The notes under the pieces: generated by a model
The model's database searches: none
Seen by the model: the letters and a program-made list of their open reading frames with translations, nothing else
What the model was told of the DNA's origin: nothing
In this document: positions 1-12,445 of the stretch, one piece after another
Layout: each line of letters opens with the position of its first letter
Position numbering within the stretch: the first letter of the stretch is position 1
Position numbers and translations under genes: made by a program
Source: Xiphydria camelus
Taxonomy: Eukaryota > Arthropoda > Insecta > Hymenoptera > Xiphydriidae
NCBI GenBank assembly: GCA_963678675.1
Contig: OY783192.1
Location: 2,800,001 to 2,864,000, forward strand
Direction of reading: 5' to 3'
Length of the DNA stretch: 64,000 nucleotides

Positions 1-926
1 CCTTCCGTATTTACCCCGAGATTAGCGCGATTCGTTTTCTAAACACTCTTATTTCATTTAGTTCGATCGGCTTGATTGAAACGTTAATGGGTTCCCCACA
101 GTTCCCGTTCCACTACGCACGCGAAGGTTTCACCGCGCGCCGTCACATCCGCGAGGATTCCCTCGAGTCCATCTCGGAGGTCCGCCCTCCCGGCGCTGCG
201 GATAGCCTACACGCAACCGCGGCACGAGCTGGGGGGAGGAGAGCGAGCGGAGCGTTTACAAATTGCACATTACCAAGTTCTTGCTCTGGACGCCGACCAA
301 GGGTACCGTTATTATAGATCGTTATTATTCGACCGCACCCCTGGCACGGCTTCTGCGGTGGCATAGATCATTCTTATGCACGGACAGTGCGTGGAGCGTC
401 GAATAACTAGAAGCGAATAGACGCCGGCTAGCCTCAACTGTGCACGCGTACGTATGAACTCCGGCATTCGGACGTGTATACGATTACACGTTACGTGAAG
501 TGCCGTGCCGTGCCGTGAGCATGTAGGTGTACACTTTCGTGTATACCGAAACCGCCAGAGAGCAACGAGGAAGAGTCTATAGCTGGGTAAAAAAGTTTTA
601 ATGGCTGCGGTGGAGGCCGCAAGCGGAAACGTTTACGCGGCATCTCTCTTTAATTACGCTAAACCATCGTGGGTACGGCTTACTTTACAGAGAGGGAGAG
701 AAACCGAGGAGAGGAGAAGAAAGAGAGGAAGGGAGCGAGGGAAGAGCGAAATAGTGCATCGTTTCAGTCGACGAATGTACGGCTTACACGAGATCACCCA
801 CACGTGGGTTGAAGCAGGTACTCGCAGGTATACCAAGTTTCTAGAAATTATTCGAAAAACAAAGACTTTCTATGCAAATTTTCTGAGGCGCATATGTGCA
901 CGGTGATCGCGTTTGTATGACGAATG
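1..926. other. Non-coding, nothing recognised
   Basis: CG-rich DNA without a recognisable exon or RNA gene. It holds a short GTGCC repeat (500-516) and a purine-rich strip (about 690-746). The reading frames here overlap on both strands and show no known domain. Confidence 0.5.
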
Positions 927-1146
927 CACTGGGAAAAATAACTTGATCAATAAAACTAAAATCCTGGAAATGACGACCAAATGGTTTGGTGAAATATGGA
1001 TCCTCTCCACCTGTTCGATTAAATTGACCACTTTTTGTTTTGAGTAACTTGATGTTCAGTTGGAATAATTAAACATTTGGTTAGGATAACTGAACACGTG
1101 CAACCAGATGTGTTTTGTTATTTATACCTAATTATTTCTCTCAGTG
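927..1146. mobile_element. CACTG-end MITE, subfamily A
   Basis: A 220-bp non-autonomous element that starts CACTGGGAAAAATAACTTG and ends TTATTTCTCTCAGTG, so the ends are inverted repeats. The interior carries repeated GGTTAAAAT/ATTTTAACC-like words and is clearly homologous to the elements at 6212, 9293, 9555 and 20834. It is flanked by TG on both sides, read as a 2-bp target duplication. There is no coding capacity; it would depend on a transposase encoded elsewhere. Confidence 0.8.
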
Positions 1147-4100
1147 TGGAACTACAAACTTTAGTCGCGACACGATTTCATGTTTAAATATGTGTATAAG
1201 AATCTTCTTCGGCGTAAATTCGACTCGACGATGTGCCTACGGTGTCGCGGCGTTCAAAAAATTCGATTGATCGCGCCCACGTAGGTGTCGTTTATGTCAC
1301 GCACCTATATTAGAGTCGACGTCGTTTAAAGACTCCCCTTCGAAAATTCTTTCCTCGATCCAGCGAGAACCACCCTGGTGGAGGGTTCGCGACTCGATCT
1401 TCGGAATGACATTTCGCTTATAAACACCTCACGATTCTATGCATTTTTAAGAAAAAAATGTGGGTTATCGTGGGCGGTGATCTCGTGCACATATAGGTCG
1501 GAGGTCGGCTAAATGTTACCAGACGGACGTGGACGATGGATCAAATCCATTGCAGAATTAATCATGAAAAAAAACGAGGTAAGAATCCGAATTAATCACG
1601 TATGTTGTACTCTAGCGGGAGACGAATGAAAATTGAAATCGAAACGATTTTAAACGACGTTAATTGCACTTGCGCGTCTCTCGCGTGTCGCGAGCTGAAC
1701 TACGCCCTGTATGCGAACTATATACGAAGATCACGCAGGGCAAACACCTCGCCTCCCTAGCTTCGTGTATAAACTATCAAACGCAAACGTTTACCTCGAC
1801 GATAGGAATGTTCGCAACGCAGATGACGGATCGTCAAGAGTATAGGGGGACACTTCGTTATATTCGTCTCTCACACCCGCGATCACATAACGAGTGTTTA
1901 TTTACCCGCGTCATTTTCAAACGAAAAGTCACGACTGAACACCTTCGCTTCGTCGCTTTCTATACGCGTTCGCGATCTGTCTTCGGACAAATTGTAAATA
2001 CGGAAAGCAAGCTTAATGAACCCAGTGCACGCGACCGTTTGTAACGTCGGATTACAGCAAGTGGCGTGCGCGCGCCGCGTCGTTCGATCCGGAATTCTAT
2101 CGCGCTCCGCGTCATAAATTAGCAAACCTGTCAATGAGTCAGTGTCCGTAATCAAGGAGCGCGCTTAAACGGCGGACGCTCTCTTACACGTATACGCGCG
2201 TACACTGCGAGAGTCGTAAAATCAGACGGCACGGAATCGGATTGCTCCTGAGAGTACCTACCGTTTGTAATTGCATTTCCTAGAGGGAACGAGGTCTCAA
2301 GGGCGCGGATCCTCGCGATAAATCTGCGCCCTTCCGGCAATTCTTACAGCGATAACGGAATGTCCAGTTAATCATTCACCGCGGCTGACCCGTTGTCGTC
2401 ACGGGGCGGCCAGCGGCGCCGCGATTCTCGAGCGACTACAACAATCCGTCGCGTTTACTTCTCGCTCGTGGGTAGCCGTACGGGTGTAGGTACATACCTG
2501 AAACAGAAAAATGTCGAGCGACGTTAATTCATGCGCCGTGTGCGCCGCGAATGCGGTACGCGCAGCGTAGGCATGCGGATCAACGTGAATAAATTGGTGG
2601 GGATTGTAAAGTAAAACGAAGAGGGAAGAAGGATGGGCATCTCCTGTGTATCGTCGACGGAACGCCGGAGAAACGTGGGTGAGAAAGGTTGGTATGTAGC
2701 CGAGTATTCGATAACGGTTTTCTCGATAAGAATTTTCTTTATAGAGCCGCGCGCGGGCTCCATTCATAATAGCGCGATTAATGGAGACGATATCGGTGAT
2801 CCAATAATGCGCGGGTTTTTATGCGGGTGCGTTTCGACCGCGCGATAACTACTCGCTCGTCCGGGGAATTAATGTGGGATAGACCTGGTGTGAGAGCGTC
2901 AGTTTGAGAGAGTTTCGGATGAGGGAGGTGGCGGAAAGGAGGAGGGAGAGAGTAGCGTGGAGGCGAGGGAGGATCATATTGCTCTGCTGTAGTCATGATA
3001 TAATATGTTAATGAGATTGATAGCGGTAAGGGCGAAAAATCCGGACGTGAATAATACACGAGATAAGGGGTAATTAAGACTCGACTAACCGCGACCTCCG
3101 ATGACTCCTTAACGACGATATTGATCGATGATTCTTATATTTATCAAGACTGCAGGATCATTTTTCACTCTCCGCCTTTCGGACCCCGAAAAGTGTCGTT
3201 CATGATACGATTGGGGTCTATTTTATTAATAGACGCTATAACCACAATCACAGTTGTAATGATAATATAATAACATCATTCTTATAGCGTGAGAGACGAA
3301 AGAGTATGTTCGAAAAATACTATTACTAAGAATAAGACGGATTTACAGGACGAAATTCAGTTCGTGATACAGCAAATAACGAGACAGTTTCGCAGGAAGG
3401 AAAAATAAAACGCGGCTATAAAAAAATACGGGACTCTAATCGTTTCACGAGAAACTTCAAATGTCCGAAGTTTCATCGAGACTGAAAGCTGTCAATTCGA
3501 ACGATTTCTTCGTCGGTAAATACCATCGGGCCAGATTTACATAGTTACATTTTACGGCGTTAAAGTAAAACATTGTCCAACCTTTCTCGTTTACACCTCG
3601 CAAATGATCACAATTATCGTGAATTACACTACAGCTGCGTTACTGCTCACTTCCCATTACCGATCAATCGATAATTAACCCGTTTGTCGGAGGCTCATTA
3701 GTTAAACGTTATACGGTCACGTGGCAGCGAGGTAATCCCCTCGTGCCATTAGACATACCCAGGTTGCAGCAGCAGCGGCATCTAATACCAAGATTATCGA
3801 GACATTGGAACACGGGAGAACGTAATCCCGCGAACCAGCGTCACCCGTGTACCCGGTATTCGCGTTTCGAGCACTGGTCGTACGTACGACCGGACCCATA
3901 CATTGGTCCTTCGCGATAAATTCGTCGAGCGCAGGTTCGATAAAAATGATTGGCGGTCAACCAACGCCGGGGGTACGTTGATAGGACGATTCCGCGTGGA
4001 AGGGTTCTCGTTGCTATCGTTAATCCCGCGGGAATCGTAGAGGGCGTGCATCACGATCCCCACGCGTTGAGCGAGATAAATGGACCGCTTAATGAAACTC

Positions 4101-4209
4101 GCCGAATGCTGTACGTATAGTAGTCATTTATAGGGAACATTGCAGGCGCGGAAAAATTGTAACGATATCAAATCGTACGAACCCCGATCATCGTCAAAAT
4201 CAGACGGAG
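1147..4209. other. Non-coding, nothing recognised apart from a splice-like site
   Basis: No exon or RNA gene recognised. It contains the minus-strand recursive-splice-like motif at 2492-2514 (listed separately) and a purine-rich strip at about 2915-2975. The short ORFs are isolated and lack domain similarity. Confidence 0.5.
2492..2514 (-). other. Candidate recursive splice site (zero-length exon)
   Basis: On the minus strand a pyrimidine run (CATTTTTCTGTTT) ends in CAG and is followed at once by GTATGT. This places a good 3' splice site directly against a good 5' splice site. That is the layout known for recursive splice sites in long Drosophila introns. A possible branch-like word (TTAAC) lies a little upstream. 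The same core, CTGTTTCAG then GTA, recurs on the same strand at 57272-57297. Whether it is used is inference; no host exon is visible nearby. Confidence 0.4.
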
Positions 4210-4316
4210 AAATTCTATATGTATGGATTATAGGTATATGATTTATATATAAACCATGCATAGATTTGATATGGATTATTGGAATCTTTCAAATTTTCGT
4301 GAAATCCATATAGGTA

Positions 4317-4543
4317 CCATATATGACCCTAAGCTTACTCGCCAAGAAAGAAACTTCAATCACTGTTATCTCATTATCCAAGTATGAGCTTTTGGCTCAT
4401 GCTTGTATGGTACTTTTTTGAAGATTACATTTTTATTTACAACAAAGTCTTAGGTATATCGATGTAGACCGAAAGTTCATAAGTAATGAGATCACTGTGA
4501 TTGAAGTTTCTTTCGTGGCGAGTAAGTTTAGACTTGTATGGGG
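4317..4543. mobile_element. TA-flanked palindromic MITE, subfamily B (Tc1/mariner-like)
   Basis: A 227-bp element with terminal inverted repeats of roughly 45 bp (CTTACTCGCCA, then AAGAAAGAAACTTCAATCAC, near each end), flanked by TA on both sides. A second copy lies at 38056-38277 and shares the interior hairpin GAGCTTTTGGCTCAT. Length, TA duplication and lack of an ORF fit a Tc1/mariner-type MITE. Confidence 0.8.
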
Positions 4544-4552
4544 TACAGTCCA

Positions 4553-4753
4553 CACTGAAAGAACACAGTATTTTGAATAATACAGGCCAATAAAACGTTT
4601 TTTTTTTGGAATCGCAAAATTTTTTGGTTGATTTCACGAAAACTTTGATGGCAGAGCTAAATATTTGGATATAACAAATATTTAACAAATATTTGTCTAG
4701 GTTATCAAATTGATTCAATAAAATTACTTAGTTGGCTACTTTTTTTCTCAGTG
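4553..4753. mobile_element. CACTG-end MITE, subfamily C
   Basis: A 201-bp element beginning CACTGAAAGAA and ending TTTTTTCTCAGTG. A homologue lies at 40533-40755, with the shared blocks TGGAATCGCAAAATT and TTTCACGAAAAC. It is flanked by CA on both sides rather than TA. It lies only nine bases beyond the subfamily B element. Confidence 0.8.
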
Positions 4754-5541
4754 CATATATGGTTTAGATATATAGAAATCATACGTAATCCACATACAGG
4801 ACCAAATCCATACGTGGAGACTATAGTATATAATCCATACAGAACATTTCCGCCTGGGAAGATCCAACGAAAAATTGACGCAAACGAATACGCGTGAGAA
4901 CCGCTGCCGAGTTAAGTCGATAATCCTTCGCAATGAAGAAATTGTCGTGGATTTTTCCGTAGTCCGTGGTCGCGCGTGAGCCTCCCTCCGAGAGAAGAGC
5001 GTCGTTTCGTCGTTCCTTCTTCATCCTGTCGACGCGTAAGGTCGGCAAGACGAGGACAGCCGGCGGAGTAAATAATACGGCGATTAACGCTCGCGCGCGC
5101 ATCACGACGAGCGGTAGCCACGGATAATTACCCGAGCCGTCGGGAGGTCATCATCGTCGAAGGAGATCGACGTGACCGGACGAAGTCGTTCGGCGGATCG
5201 TGGGCACGAAGGCGTTTTTTATCGACACTGGTGGGAAAGGAGCGAGCGCGGGTCGCTGCACCTGTCGGGCGTAATTATTTTGGCTAGACGCACATCCTGC
5301 GTCGAATCGCGTCGTGTCACGGGACCGTATAAAAGTGTCGCGAACAATTTTCCGCTCCGCTAAAAGTCATAACCAGTTTCGGCGGTCATTGTGTCGTGTT
5401 CGTCGGTGCGTCCGATCGGGTTGGATATCTCACGTTTCATTCGCGCTTTTTGTTCGCTCCGGCGATTGTAGAACGGCCTCCCGAACAATTATTTTCAGTG
5501 GTCTGTGGCGAATTGGCTGGCACGAACGATGCGTGATAAAA

Positions 5542-5557
5542 GGGGGGGGGGGGGGGG
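5542..5557 (+). repeat. Poly-G run (16 G)
   Basis: Sixteen consecutive G residues on the plus strand. Such runs can form quadruplex structures and are prone to length errors in assembly. A similar G15 run lies at 62582-62596. Confidence 0.9.
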
Positions 5558-5721
5558 AATAGAGATACCATCGGGTTGATATCGAAAGCTCGCGTCGTTT
5601 GAAGTATACGGCGTAACGAAAGCATCGAATTTGAATCGTATTTGGGTTAAGATATGACGTATAATGAGGTCACGGTAAAATTAAGCGTGAAATCGAAAGC
5701 CCGCTACTGCGGTAAATATGC

Positions 5722-5795
5722 GCTCTTTCTTTCTCTCTCTTTCTCTCTCCCCTCTCTCTCTCTCTCTCCCTCTCTCTCTCCCTTTCTCTTCTCCC
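5722..5795. repeat. CT-rich simple repeat
   Basis: An imperfect (CT)n/(CCT)n microsatellite of about 74 bp, interrupted by C and T runs. Confidence 0.9.
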
Positions 5796-6081
5796 ACACC
5801 CCACGATCGACTACGTGAAACGCTCGAATTCCCTGGACCACCCCAGCTCGACCGAGTCAAAGGGAAATTTCAATTCCAACAATTTCCCGCGGGCGTCGCT
5901 GGAAGTGAATATACGCGATTTCGGTACAGGAATTATCACGGAAGTATAGGTTGAAAACTTTCGATGTTTGAGATTTCGACTTTTATTGGATGACATTAAA
6001 TAATTAATCAATGAGGATTGAATACCGATTCAGCAATTTTCATCTGATGAATCGACGTACCCTGATTAACTACTATCTATA

Positions 6082-6154
6082 GGGTGACATAGAATAACGA
6101 GAATCGTTGAAATGCATATTATATACTAACTGTTCCCGTTTTTTTGTGTCACCC
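6082..6154. mobile_element. Very short TA-flanked MITE
   Basis: Starts GGGTGACATAGAATAACG and ends with the inverted counterpart (...TTTTGTGTCACCC), with TA on each side. At 73 bp it is almost only two inverted repeats. I see no second copy in the window. A Tc1/mariner-like MITE is the simplest reading. Confidence 0.55.
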
Positions 6155-6211
6155 TAAATAAATTTCCTATGAGCTGTTTTTAAAATTCCGAGAATAAAAG
6201 GACGCCCTCTT

Positions 6212-6690
6212 CGTTGGGAAAAATAGTTAGGTTAAAATAACAAAACGCATATAGTTAAACGTGTTTAGTTATTTTAACCAAAATACTGGTCAGTTTAACC
6301 AAATATCCAGTTAAGGTAAGTATCTCAATTCCTAACCAATTAAGCCCAATTTCTAACCACACTTACATATTTAGTTCTATTAATAAAAGTATAACATTTT
6401 GCTGTGCCTTCAATTAACAGAAATTTTAATCTAAATAATAAGGGATAATATAGATATTCATGTGAACAGACTACGATAAGAAAATAAAGAGATACCTGAG
6501 GATTTGGTTAGGAATTGGGTCATTTACTTTATTCTTACCAAATATTTAATTATTCCAACCAAACCTTTAGTTATTTTAACCAAAAAATTGGTCAGTTTAA
6601 CCAAACAGATGGAGCAACCATATTCCACCAAACGGCTTGGTCATCATCTCCAGGATTTTGGTTAAATTGACCGAGTTATTTCTCCCAGTG
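6212..6690. mobile_element. CACTG-end MITE, subfamily A, with an internal insertion
   Basis: The right end (CCAGGATTTTGG ... TTATTTCTCCCAGTG) and the left end (GTTGGGAAAAATAGTTAGG) match the copies at 927 and 9293 in inverted orientation. The element is about 480 bp instead of 220-260 because the middle (about 6327-6524) carries extra DNA with its own inverted ends (TTCCTAACCAA / TTGGTTAGGAA). That extra DNA is probably a nested element. The left terminus is mutated (CGTTG for CACTG). Confidence 0.7.
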
Positions 6691-9292
6691 TAAGATCGCG
6701 CATATCGCGATACCAAAATGACTGTCGACAGACAACGCCGTGCCGATACCCATTCGCTCTATCGACGGGATCGCCGCGTCTCACGCGCGATGACTATCCA
6801 AAAATATCTTGCGTGCACCGAACCAGTTACCGCGGGCTCCTCCTCCTCCTTTTTTCCACCTTTTTTGCCGTCGACTCCCGGCGCCGTCCGTCTAGATTCC
6901 AGGCGGTATTAAGTTTCGCGGTCGCCGAGGTTTGCGGCTTTGTTTGGACCAACTCGGTGCATCGTTCCCACGAAGTCCTACTACACCTTCCATCTCTTTC
7001 TCCGCGATATGCAGCGCGCTCGAGCGCTCCTTCCTCCGCGTTCCTTGAATTTGGAGACCGAAGCTCCTTGGCATCGGCGTCGAGGAATGCGTCTCGACGA
7101 CGCGTTTGACTTTGAGGACTATCGGTTTCGCGCGAGAATTTCGGTGGAATGCGAAGAAGGATGAGACGAAAGGATACTCCGCGGCGAGGAACGTTTCTTA
7201 AGATTCTCACACAATCGCCAGGAAAAAATCGCGAAAATTAATACCAATTCATATATATGTATCGTCTCTTTTAAAGATCAAAGACTCTTTCCGCGAATCG
7301 CACTCAGAAAACCAGGTAACTGCCGAGTGAGTCGAGTCGAGCCCCGTCGCGGACTCCGCGATGGAAAAGAAGCATCGAGAAGCACAGACACACGAAGAAC
7401 GAGTAAGAAATGACATACACAGAAGGGAATCTACTCCCAGGATTCGCATCCTCGCTATATTTACGAGCGCGCGACTTCGAGGGACGTTCCGAAGAGTTCT
7501 CTAACGACACCTCCCACGAGACGAAAGAGAAGAGCCGAGATTCAAGGAGGGGCGCACTGAGTGTATACTTTACGCCATGGACTTTAACGTTCCTTCGTGC
7601 ACCCGCCACGATTCGCAAACTTTCATTAGCGCGGAACAATAAAATAGTGGCGCACAGTCACCGCGGGGAAGCAGTTCCCTCATCGGCGAGGGACTGCCGC
7701 TGCCGCCTCGTCGCGCGCGGCTCAATAATTAATGATAACTGTGAGTAGCTTCGCAACGTGATATTCCGCGCGAGTCCGAAATCCGAGATACCCCTGAATG
7801 AATAATTAAATGCCTAACGACGAGGGAAGTGCCAGAACCACGTCGTCGGCAGAAACTCCCTTCCGAGGGAGTTTCTCGCTGCGGTCTCTGTCTTCGTTTC
7901 TCTCGGACGCGCGGGACTATCGAGGAGCACAAGGCGCGAAGATAGGCGTCGCACGTCAGACGAACTATAAGGGTCAAGTGCAAATTACGAAGAATTTAGC
8001 GGACCCGATTATGTCTAGAGAAGAAGGGGTAAGACGAGGCATTAGAGAGGGTCGGGCGACGCACGGCGAGAGATATCGGAGGAGGAGGAAGAGATAATAT
8101 GAGAGCGGTTATGTTAAACTGTTCATTTAAATAAACCGCAGAACGCCCACTCCCGCCGCCGTGCAGAGAGTGCCGAACTGAGACCCCACTCTCGGGGAAA
8201 TACGGTCTATCCTGGCGACGGGAGGAGAGAGAGAAGCGTGGGTGGGGGAAGAAGAGGGGATACGGTGGGGCGTTCAATTAATGTCGTCAAAGCTCGTATG
8301 ACTTACCGCGTAATTAGAATAAATCGCGGGCGAACGAACGCGTAGGCAAATGGGGCGTGTGGATCGCGTGCGGCGAAGGGAAACGGCTGCGATGGTAGTC
8401 GAGAAGTTCGTGTCGTTTCGTAATTTTTTCAGATAGATAAAGAGGTGTGAATAGAATAGACATCGTTGATCATTGAATCGTGACCAAGCCACTGGAGCGC
8501 GATTATCCTATAACGCTTATGCGTTGAAGTGAATCGGACTTTAAATCTGTGGCCGCGCCAAATGATGGGTTGGGAAAGCGTGTGGGGAAGGCGGGGGAAA
8601 CGCTTGGTCGCACTCGTTATAGAACTTTATCGGGTACAAATACTCGGTAAGTATAATCCGTATATAACAGTTTTGCCGGGTCGCGACGCGCGGCAGGGTC
8701 GATCGGGTGCAAACCGAACGGAAAATGGAATTCGAAATGAAATTCACACGTAACTACGTCGTTGTCGTGTATCTATTCGTTTAATATTCATATAAAACAA
8801 CTACAGCTCGCGATAGAATACGATTGCGATTTTTTGGTATAATAAAATCGACGTTCGAAACGGCAGAATACATATACAGCGGGTAACGTCGATTTGAACA
8901 GGAAATTTGAGAGAATAAAATGGCCATCGTAAAAATGCTAAACATCCCGTCCAATATAAGGATGTCGGGAGAAGCTGCAGAGCCCGCGGAGGTCCAGCCT
9001 CGAATGGAGAGACGTGCCTTTAATTAAAGCAACACTCCACGTCGAAACGAATGAACCGGCTAATAAAAGTTTCGAAGTAAGTAATTTAAAAAGCGGGCAG
9101 GGCAATAAAATGATTTCTTTTATCCCGCCCAAGTAATTGTTAGAGTTGAGAGAAACCGCTAACACATTTTCCATGAAAAACCGTCCAATATTTCAAGTTG
9201 TACTATCTAACCATTCCGTCCAAAGCGAAGTCGAATTGGATCGCAATTCGGTACCCAATTGGGTCAGGCTGGCGTTATATTACAAGTACATA
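6691..9292. other. Non-coding, nothing recognised
   Basis: A CG-rich segment with short ORFs on both strands (the longest is 127 codons, at 6827-7210 minus), none with recognisable domains. A purine-rich strip occurs at about 8215-8270. I see no repeat structure or RNA gene. Confidence 0.5.
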
Positions 9293-9552
9293 TACTGAGA
9301 AAAATAACTTGGTCAATTTAATTAAAATCCTGGAAATGACGACCGAAACGATTAGTGAAATATGGATTCTTCATCTGTTTGATTAAATTGACCAATCTTT
9401 AGTTAGAATAACTAAACATTTCGTTGACATAACTAAATATTTGGTTAGAATAGCTTGATATTTGGTTCAACTGACAAGTATTTTCGTTAGAAAAACGAAA
9501 CACATTTGATTAGACGCGTCTTGTCATTTTAACCCAATTTCTTTTCTCAGTG
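9293..9552. mobile_element. CACTG-end MITE, subfamily A
   Basis: Starts TACTGAGAAAAATAACTTGG and ends TTTCTTTTCTCAGTG, with TA on both sides. It shares the block TCCTGGAAATGACGACC with the copy at 927. The interior repeats the GGTTAGAATA/ACTAAATATTT theme. No ORF. Confidence 0.8.
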
Positions 9553-9554
9553 TA

Positions 9555-9732
9555 TACACAAAACTGGTTAAAATGACAAAGCACATCTGATTAAAAGAGC
9601 TTAATTATTCTAATCAAAATATTAGTAAGTTTAACCAAACATCAAGTTATTCTAACTACTCACATGTCTAGTTATTCTCACCAGGAAATGGTCGGCTTAA
9701 ACTAAACAGATGAAGCTTTTTTTTTCTCAGTG
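9555..9732. mobile_element. CACTG-end MITE, subfamily A, partial, abutting the previous copy
   Basis: An inverted-orientation relative of the preceding element. It carries TGGTTAAAATGACAAAGCAC at its left and ends TTTTTTTTTCTCAGTG at its right, but lacks a clean left terminus. It lies directly against the copy at 9293, so one probably inserted at, or recombined with, the other's end. Confidence 0.65.
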
Positions 9733-10434
9733 TAGCGATACATTCACAAATAAAGCCCCTCCGCATCCTCTCATCGATCGCGTGCTCCACCGCGAATCAG
9801 ATACACATAGCGCATATTTACAAATAGACGGAATCGAACAAACGTTTGAAGTTTTCTTTCGCAAATTATACACGCGGGATTTCACTCTCTCGAAGAATGC
9901 GCATTGTCGATCTTTACGCTCGCTTCGACTCGAAATAAAAGTTTCGACGCGGCGTGTGCGAAAGAGCGGAAACAACGCTGCTTCGCAACGGAGAACCGAC
10001 GATAAGACTGCACGGTGGCAACACGGAGAAAAACGTAAACTAAAAGCGGATAATTTACGACCATTTCGCCGTCCGAGGAACTGCGGGTTACGCGTCCCCG
10101 AGGTGTAATGAGTCGAGCGGGTTAAGCAAACCTGAAAGGCAGCTGAACGCAGGCGTTCGGAACCCTCGAGTGTATGCACTCGATACCTATACGTATCTAC
10201 CTGTGACAATTTTTACAGACCGACTCCGCAATGCCTCTTAACTCATCGCTTCGTTTATGCAGTTCTAACCCGTGCGAGTTTCACCTATGCACGCGTGCGC
10301 GCGATCTATCTACGCACATGTACACACCTCGCAATAAGAACGACACCCCGCGCAATGCCGCTCGAAAACGATCGGTATTCCCGTGTCTCGCGAAATGATG
10401 TATCGCCAATCGAAATTGCCGGGCAGAGAGATGC
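9733..10434. other. Non-coding, nothing recognised
   Basis: ORFs of up to 160 codons overlap on opposite strands without domain similarity. No repeats seen. The stretch ends at the assembly gap. Confidence 0.5.
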
Positions 10435-10634
10435 NNNNNNNNNNNNNNNNNNNNNNNNNNNNNNNNNNNNNNNNNNNNNNNNNNNNNNNNNNNNNNNNNN
10501 NNNNNNNNNNNNNNNNNNNNNNNNNNNNNNNNNNNNNNNNNNNNNNNNNNNNNNNNNNNNNNNNNNNNNNNNNNNNNNNNNNNNNNNNNNNNNNNNNNNN
10601 NNNNNNNNNNNNNNNNNNNNNNNNNNNNNNNNNN
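10435..10634. other. Assembly gap (200 N)
   Basis: Exactly 200 undetermined bases, a conventional placeholder length, bordered on the right by an AG microsatellite. The microsatellite probably caused the break. True length unknown. Confidence 0.98.

Positions 10635-10668
<34 letters not shown>
10635..10668. repeat. (AG)17 microsatellite
   Basis: A pure AG dinucleotide run at the right edge of the assembly gap; it may extend into the gap. Confidence 0.95.
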
Positions 10669-10670
<2 letters not shown>

Positions 10671-11445
10671 GCTTCGGCTCTTCACTTACACCTAGAATGT
10701 TCGATGTGCCGGGGCGAGCGACTTAACGTACCGACGAGTGGCCTAACGAGAATAACAGCGGGCGCCGAACAGAATGGCAATAAATCTGTTAGGGAATCGC
10801 CGGCAATTTACAGCACTAATCACGGAGCAATTAGCGGGAGAAGCTTAATTTTTCTTGCCCTCACTCACAGATGCTCCCGCCGTGAAAAAAAAAAGAGGCC
10901 GGAGGAGGGAGAGAAGGGCGCCGGAGAGACGCACGGCGTATAATTTATATCTATACGTTTTATAGAAGTTTATCTCGAATGGAGGGTGCTCCGGAGCAGA
11001 GCCGAGATATATAGGCATTTTTGCGGTAATGTTGCAGTACATAATAATTGCCCGTCGGGCCAAGGTCAGGGGTATATTGCTTCCAGAAAAAAATGCCCTT
11101 TACCGCGCCGTGAAACCGCATGCCGATGCTTCATCGTTGCGAGGCGCCGGTATTACAGGCGATGGATATGAACGAATAATACGAACGCCCCGTTATGTCT
11201 GTGTCGATAGCGTGTAAAAGGAAAACTTCGATATTCAGAGAAGGGGGAAGTTCAATAACACTTTGAACGTGTTCCGCGCGTCTAATTACCTAAACTTTTA
11301 TTTCAATGTTAACATGCCCTTCCTTAACGCATTTTGACGGGATTCTTATTATCCAGAGGGAGCTTCGAATTACACAGCGGGAGCTCGGGCAGCTTCTCTC
11401 GAGAGGATTAAAGTGAAATTTTATAGAACGCTATCGACTGGGTTT
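10669..11445. other. Non-coding, nothing recognised
   Basis: No exon, RNA gene or repeat recognised between the gap and the retrotransposon target duplication. Confidence 0.5.
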
Positions 11446-11450
11446 ATACC
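11446..11450. repeat. Target-site duplication (left copy)
   Basis: ATACC immediately outside the left LTR, repeated exactly at 19340-19344. Five bases is in the range typical of BEL/Pao integrases. Confidence 0.9.
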
Positions 11451-12435
11451 TGTTTTGTTCGGTCGCCGCGCGATGATTTAATCGGATCTCCTCGGGGTCG
11501 TAAATCCCGAGGACACTATACGTGACGCGGCTATTAGATATTTTAACCGAACGACCGAAAGGGGAGATTCAAACCGATCGGCTAGTTCAATAACTATACA
11601 TTGCACTCACTAAATTTAATAACCGTATATTAGAGTAGCAAGATACAGAAAGGTTGGTTTATAATGATTTTACTATTGAATGCGCTGAATTAACGCGGTA
11701 CGAACTCAGAACTTCAATCCGTCGGCTGGCACGCAATGGCCTATTGACAAAGGGAGCGAATGTAACTGAGTCGTGTTCAGATAAAGGACTGACACCTGAA
11801 TGTACTATCCACGTTCCGCGATACCAAGTACGACGTAGAATCGTATTAACTTACTGATTCCGAGTGAGGTTGATCGGCGGAGTACGACACGTACGACACG
11901 TTTGATGATTTGTGATACATTAAAGGACGCGCGTTTAGTCCCAGTTTATATGTGCGCAAAACAGATCAATGGAAGGGATAGCGTGGGCTGACGCGATGCC
12001 CCCTGATTGGCTGGGAGGAGGAGCGTCGGCGGAGCCGAAGATGACGCTTAGGAAATTTCCGAGTCTAAAGTCTAAAGCCTACAGGGCAAGGATGCCGTTA
12101 TTAACGGTACCTGAGTGACGCACTTAACGGTCGGGCCAGCCGGATGGTCGTTCTCGACCGCGAGGGTACGTCAGGTTACCTAAAGGCAATGAAAGGACTT
12201 TCTCGATAAATCAGGTATTAAATTCCCTAATTGTCTGTCGCCTGCATCCGACACTCCTCTCCTTAAGCCGGCTCGGATTGTACCTTCCGAGAAAGGTTCG
12301 GGACCGTAAATTAACGACCTTCGTTCGCCGAAATATTCGAATCGCCGATGACACGTTTAAATATAGTCGGCGAATTATTATGAAGGATGCTATAAATCAA
12401 AAACGCCGAATTCCGTCGTTCGATGCGACGGAACA
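11451..12435 (-). repeat. 3' LTR of the BEL/Pao element
   Basis: 985 bp, starting TGTT and ending AACA on the minus strand. Identical in length to the 5' LTR, with no indel and one substitution (plus-strand A at 12308 against G at 19212). On the minus strand it has a TATAAA (11658-11663) and an ATTAAA poly(A)-like word (11477-11482) near its end. The short ORFs inside it recur in the other LTR and are not genes. Confidence 0.97.
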
Positions 12436-12445
12436 TCCTCCCCCC
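12436..12445 (-). other. Polypurine tract
   Basis: On the minus strand GGGGGGAGGA lies directly upstream of the 3' LTR terminus. This is where the RNA primer for plus-strand DNA synthesis is expected. Position and composition are textbook for an LTR element. Confidence 0.9.

Larger units (their letters stand above)
4210..4850. repeat. Older AT-rich inverted repeat, interrupted by two MITEs
   Basis: The left arm (about 4210-4265) and the right arm (about 4752-4850) share inverted words such as TATGGATTATA and ATATATAAACCAT. They enclose the MITEs at 4317 and 4553. I read it as a decayed palindromic element that later received two insertions. The arms are diverged, so the edges are approximate. 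Confidence 0.4.
4851..6081. other. Non-coding stretch with simple repeats
   Basis: No gene recognised. It holds a G16 run (5542-5557) and a CT-rich tract (5722-5795). A TATAAAAG word at 5328-5335 is not supported by a clear initiator or by any downstream coding region. Confidence 0.5.

Noticed and set aside
5328..5335. TATAAAAG as a promoter
   Set aside because: About two such words are expected by chance in this window. No clear initiator at the right distance and no downstream gene.
10281..10943. ORFs running across the N gap
   Set aside because: The frame through 200 undetermined bases is meaningless, and the rest translates the AG microsatellite.
11654..11857. 67-codon ORF, repeated identically at 18558-18761
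   Set aside because: Both copies lie inside the two LTRs; the repetition comes from LTR identity and the frame has no domain.
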